This document shows, piece after piece, positions 18,446-20,988 of a stretch of 20,988 bases of DNA. Position numbers and translations under genes: made by a program. The notes beneath the pieces are model-generated. The model saw only the letters and a program-made list of their open reading frames with translations. It was not told the DNA's origin and searched no databases. Origin of the DNA: UBA4615 sp035628395 (lineage in GTDB: Bacteria; Pseudomonadota; Gammaproteobacteria; Burkholderiales; Burkholderiaceae_E); NCBI GenBank assembly GCA_035628395.1, contig DASPJX010000024.1, positions 1-20,988 on the forward strand, read 5' to 3'. The number at the start of each line of letters is the position of its first letter. The first letter of the stretch is position 1.

Positions 18446-19945
18446 TCAGCGCGCGCGCAGCACGTGCCGCAGCTTGCCGCTGCGCGGGTCGCGCATCGGT
18501 GGCACCGGATCGTCGACGATGCGGATCGTCGGCAGGCCCTGGTCGTCGAGGAAGCGTCGCAGCGCGCGACCGCAGCGCGCGCGCAGCGCCGTCGCGTCCG
18601 GGCCGGGCGCGAGCCGCAGCGACAGCGTCCGGCGATCGGTCGCGACCAGCTGGAACGCGCGCGCCCCGGCCTCGTGCTCGAGCACCGTCTCGACCGCGAG
18701 CGGCATCAGCCGCACCGCGCCGCGCGGCCCGTCGAGCTCGATCACGTCGTCGCGGCGCCCCTCGATGCGCATCGCCGGCATCGCCGAGCCGCAGGCGCAG
18801 CGCTCGCCGGTCAGGGTGACGCCGTCGCCGAGGTCGTGGCGCAGCACCGGCTGCACGTGGTTGGCGAGGTTGGTGAGCAGCACGGTGTGCGAGGGCTCGC
18901 CCGGCGGCACCGGCCGCATCGCGCGGTCGACCGGCTCGAGCACCGCCCAGTCGGCGTTCAGGTGCAGCGTGCCCAGCGCGCATTCCCAGGCGATCGACAG
19001 GCACTCCGACGCGCCGTAGGCCTGCCGCACCGGGCAGCCGAAGGCCGCCGCGATCCGGCGCCGCACCGGCTCGACGAGCTGCTCGCCGCCGAGCCAGATC
19101 TCGCTCGGGCGCACGCGCAGCCGACCCGCCTCGTGCTCGGCCGCCAGCACCTCGGCCGCGGTCGGGTAGGTCGCGACGATCGCGGGGTCGAACGCCTCGA
19201 GCTCGGCCGCGAGGGCCGGCACCGACTGCAGGATCGTGAACGTGCGGACGTTGTCGCGCGCCCACGGGGCGCCGCGACGCAGCCGCTCGACGCTCGCGGT
19301 GCCCGCGAAGTGCCCGCCGGTGGCGCCGACCATCGCGAAGCGCCGGGCGCCGGCGGGCCCCGAGGCGAGCCACTCGCGCATCGCGCGCGCGCCGGCGCCG
19401 GGTCGGTCGAGACCGCCGAAGCGCAGCGTCTCGAGCGCGTCGTAGACCGCGAGCGCGCGCGCGTCGTGCACCCAGATCGCGGGCTCGCCGGTGCTGCCGG
19501 AGCTCGTCCACACCGCGTAGCGACCGAGGAAGGCCTCGCCGATGCGGCCGGGATCGGCGAGGAAGGGCTCGAGCGCCTCGCGCGTGACGCGCCGGTCGGT
19601 GCAGCTCTCGTCGAAGCCCGCGCTCGCGGCGGCGCGGTCGATCGGCTCGATCGCCTCGAGCGGCAGCGCGGCCGCGCGGTAGGCCGCCGCGGGCGAGCGC
19701 GCGGGGTCGCCGGCCCCCGGGCCCAGCGCCGCGCGCAGCCGGCGCGCGTGCAGCGGCGCGCCGCAGGCCGCCGCGAGCAGCTGCTGCAGCCGCCAGCGAG
19801 CGCGCTGCGCGAGCGCGCCGGCCTCCGCGTGCGACGCCCACAGGATGTCCGCCGACGCCGCGGTGGCCTGCCACGCCTCGAGCGCGGGCCACTCGGCGCC
19901 GCGCCGGTCGCCCGGCGGCGGAAGGGAAGAGGGTCGTGTCGGCAT
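18446..19945 (-). CDS. PaaK-like adenylate-forming acyl/aryl-CoA ligase
   Basis: A 499-residue cytosolic member of the phenylacetate-CoA ligase group of adenylate-forming enzymes. The AMP-binding loop is TSSGSTGEP at 147-155, the adenine motif is YGASE at 310-314, the ribose-binding Asp371 is in RHDLGD, and the small C-terminal domain has GRRDDVIEL with Lys491 in SGKLRHV as candidate catalytic lysine. CAC plus Gly at 383-386 (GERCACGS) is a common feature of this group and may bind zinc. It would convert a carboxylic acid to its CoA thioester with ATP. GGAG eight bases before the ATG supports the start. It sits 91 bp downstream of a MaoC-like gene and a LivM-like permease, suggesting activation of an imported acid. 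Substrate is unknown; length exceeds the typical ~430-residue PaaK. Confidence 0.85.
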   Translation of the reverse strand: MPTRPSSLPPPGDRRGAEWPALEAWQATAASADILWASHAEAGALAQRARWRLQQLLAAACGAPLHARRLRAALGPGAGDPARSPAAAYRAAALPLEAIEPIDRAAASAGFDESCTDRRVTREALEPFLADPGRIGEAFLGRYAVWTSSGSTGEPAIWVHDARALAVYDALETLRFGGLDRPGAGARAMREWLASGPAGARRFAMVGATGGHFAGTASVERLRRGAPWARDNVRTFTILQSVPALAAELEAFDPAIVATYPTAAEVLAAEHEAGRLRVRPSEIWLGGEQLVEPVRRRIAAAFGCPVRQAYGASECLSIAWECALGTLHLNADWAVLEPVDRAMRPVPPGEPSHTVLLTNLANHVQPVLRHDLGDGVTLTGERCACGSAMPAMRIEGRRDDVIELDGPRGAVRLMPLAVETVLEHEAGARAFQLVATDRRTLSLRLAPGPDATALRARCGRALRRFLDDQGLPTIRIVDDPVPPMRDPRSGKLRHVLRAR

Positions 19946-20036
19946 CGCGCGCGCTCCGTCGGTCTCGGCCGCGCGGGGCGCGCGGACCGCGGATCATAGG
20001 CCGTGCGCCGCGCGGCCGACGGCCGCGCTCGGACGC

Positions 20037-20915
20037 TCAGCCCGCGCCGTGCAGCGCACCCGGCGCCCGCGCGGGCGCGAGGCCCGCCACGCGGAGCAGC
20101 GCCTCGCCGGTCGCGACGCTGCGCCCGTCGTCGGCGCTGACCACGCATCCGAGGCTCGCGAGGCCGCCGTCGCGCCGCAGCCGCGTGACGGTGACGGAGG
20201 CGGTCAGCGGCTCGCCGAGCACCGCCGTCGAATGGAAGGACAGCCGCTGGCGGACCCAGTCGCAGCCCCGGCCCGGCAGCCGCTCGCCGAGCGCCTGCTG
20301 CAGCAGCGCGCCGACCAGCGGGCCGGCGACCATCCGCGCCGGCAGCCCGATCGCGCGCGCGGCGCGGACGTCGACGACCGGCGGATTGCGGTCGCCGACC
20401 AGGTCGACGTACTCGTCGAGGTCGGCGTCGGTGAAGGTGCGCACGACGCTCGCCGACTGCCCGAGCGCCAGGTCGAGCAGCGCCGCGTCGGACTCCAGGT
20501 CGCCGAGCGCGAAGCTGTCGTCGATGCGCCGGCGGGGATAGCCCGCGGCCGCCTCGGCCGCGACCGCCTCGCCGTCGACGGTGGTCGCGCCCTGCTGGTT
20601 GCGCACGCGCGTCGCGAAGCGCATCGCGTCGCCCGCGGCCGCCGTCTCGACCGCCACCGCGTCGCCGACCCAGGTGGGCGCGGCGAAGGCGAGCGTCTGC
20701 TCCAGCGGCAGCCAGCCCCGCGGGCAGGCGACCGCGAGCCGGCGCGACAGCGCCGCGCCGATCAGCGCGTAGAGCATCATGCCGTGCGCCACCGTCGCGC
20801 CGAGCGCCGAGCCGCGCGCCCAGGCCGGGTCGACGTGCATCGGGGCGCGGTCGCCCGACAGCGCCGCGAAGCGGTCGACGTCGCGCTGCGTCAGCGCGCG
20901 CGGCGACTCGCTCAT
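20037..20915 (-). CDS. Tandem hot-dog MaoC-like protein with one degenerate domain
   Basis: A 292-residue protein with two hot-dog domains. Domain 1 (about 7-120) has the hydratase motif: SGDRAPMHVD gives Asp22 and His27, followed by ATVAHGMM. Domain 2 (about 158-278) repeats the pattern as VGDRNPPVVD, where Asp175 is kept but Val180 stands in place of the catalytic His, and AHG becomes VAGP. Only the N-terminal site is expected to be active. MaoC/R-specific enoyl-CoA hydratases add water to 2-enoyl-CoA thioesters in fatty-acid or similar acyl-CoA pathways. The ATG overlaps the stop of the LivM-like gene (ATGA), which ties it to transport, and a CoA ligase gene follows. Alternative: a non-catalytic acyl-CoA binding or thioesterase-like role. 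Confidence 0.82.
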   Translation of the reverse strand: MSESPRALTQRDVDRFAALSGDRAPMHVDPAWARGSALGATVAHGMMLYALIGAALSRRLAVACPRGWLPLEQTLAFAAPTWVGDAVAVETAAAGDAMRFATRVRNQQGATTVDGEAVAAEAAAGYPRRRIDDSFALGDLESDAALLDLALGQSASVVRTFTDADLDEYVDLVGDRNPPVVDVRAARAIGLPARMVAGPLVGALLQQALGERLPGRGCDWVRQRLSFHSTAVLGEPLTASVTVTRLRRDGGLASLGCVVSADDGRSVATGEALLRVAGLAPARAPGALHGAG

Positions 20916-20988
20916 CGCGCGCTCCGCCCCGCGCGCAGCCGCCCGACGATGCCGGTCGGGAAGTGGTAGACCGACAGCACGAACAGCA
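20912..20988 (-). CDS. C-terminal end of a LivM-like branched-chain amino acid ABC permease (partial)
   Basis: Only the last 24 residues and the stop are in the window. They read LFVLSVYHFPTGIVGRLRAG plus SAR; a hydrophobic end followed by FPTGIVGRLR is typical of the last helix and tail of LivM-type permeases (often FxPxGIxGxL). Its TGA overlaps the MaoC-like ATG. The rest of the gene lies beyond 20988, so the assignment is based on this short tail and on gene context. Confidence 0.55.
   Translation of the reverse strand, partial: LFVLSVYHFPTGIVGRLRAGRSAR

Noticed and set aside
19993..19998. TATGAT on the minus strand upstream of the CoA ligase gene
   Set aside because: Good -10 match, but no -35 and no extended -10 TG at the right distance; not enough to call a promoter.

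Overview
This is a very GC-rich (by eye about 75% G+C) bacterial chromosomal window with strong G/C preference at third codon positions, short intergenic gaps and many ATGA/GTGA overlaps. The gene set (LIV-type and TAXI/TRAP-type transport, TupBC, class II fumarase, AsmA, DUF4142, DUF3072, acidic and glycine-zipper stress-type proteins) fits a free-living betaproteobacterium, most likely Burkholderiales; this is inferred from gene content only. No rRNA, tRNA, insertion sequence, integrase or CRISPR array was recognised, and no gap between genes exceeds 300 bases.

Left part (1-3409). Minus-strand genes for a type II haloacid dehalogenase (cut by the window edge), a DUF3072 protein and an exported HExxH metallopeptidase are followed by a plus-strand pair: the remnant of an alpha/beta hydrolase overlapping yceH. 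A minus-strand gene for a small exported MliC-like protein converges on yceH.

Central plus-strand cluster (3683-9137). Dienelactone hydrolase, a class I methyltransferase, a large fused TRAP permease with a DUF3394-like tail, an SDR-like protein with Phe in place of the catalytic Tyr, and a 2-hydroxychromene-2-carboxylate isomerase-like protein lie close together. This suggests uptake and catabolism of an organic acid or aromatic breakdown product. The first gene has a candidate extended -10 element flanked by a 9-bp inverted repeat. A GC hairpin lies after the last gene.

Middle (9215-13614). A DUF4142 exported protein with a long Gly-rich tail (minus) diverges from an extremely acidic Asp-rich protein, an MgtC-family membrane protein, a tungstate-type ABC permease and ATPase (tupB, tupC, without a visible tupA) and a small hydrophilic protein.

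Right part (13635-20988), all minus strand. In transcription order: the end of a LivM-like permease, a double hot-dog MaoC-like protein, a PaaK-like acyl-CoA ligase, a glycine-zipper protein with a duplicated N-terminus, an AsmA-family protein, fumC (with an unusual N-terminal extension and overlapping asmA) and a small glycine-zipper lipoprotein. The first three look like an import, CoA-activation and hydration unit; the rest are envelope and central-metabolism genes.

I found no clear-cut undescribed system. The best leads are the dyad around the dienelactone hydrolase promoter, the internally deleted hydrolase coupled to yceH, the duplicated start region of the glycine-zipper protein, the Asp-rich protein next to MgtC, and the coupled AsmA/extended-FumC pair.
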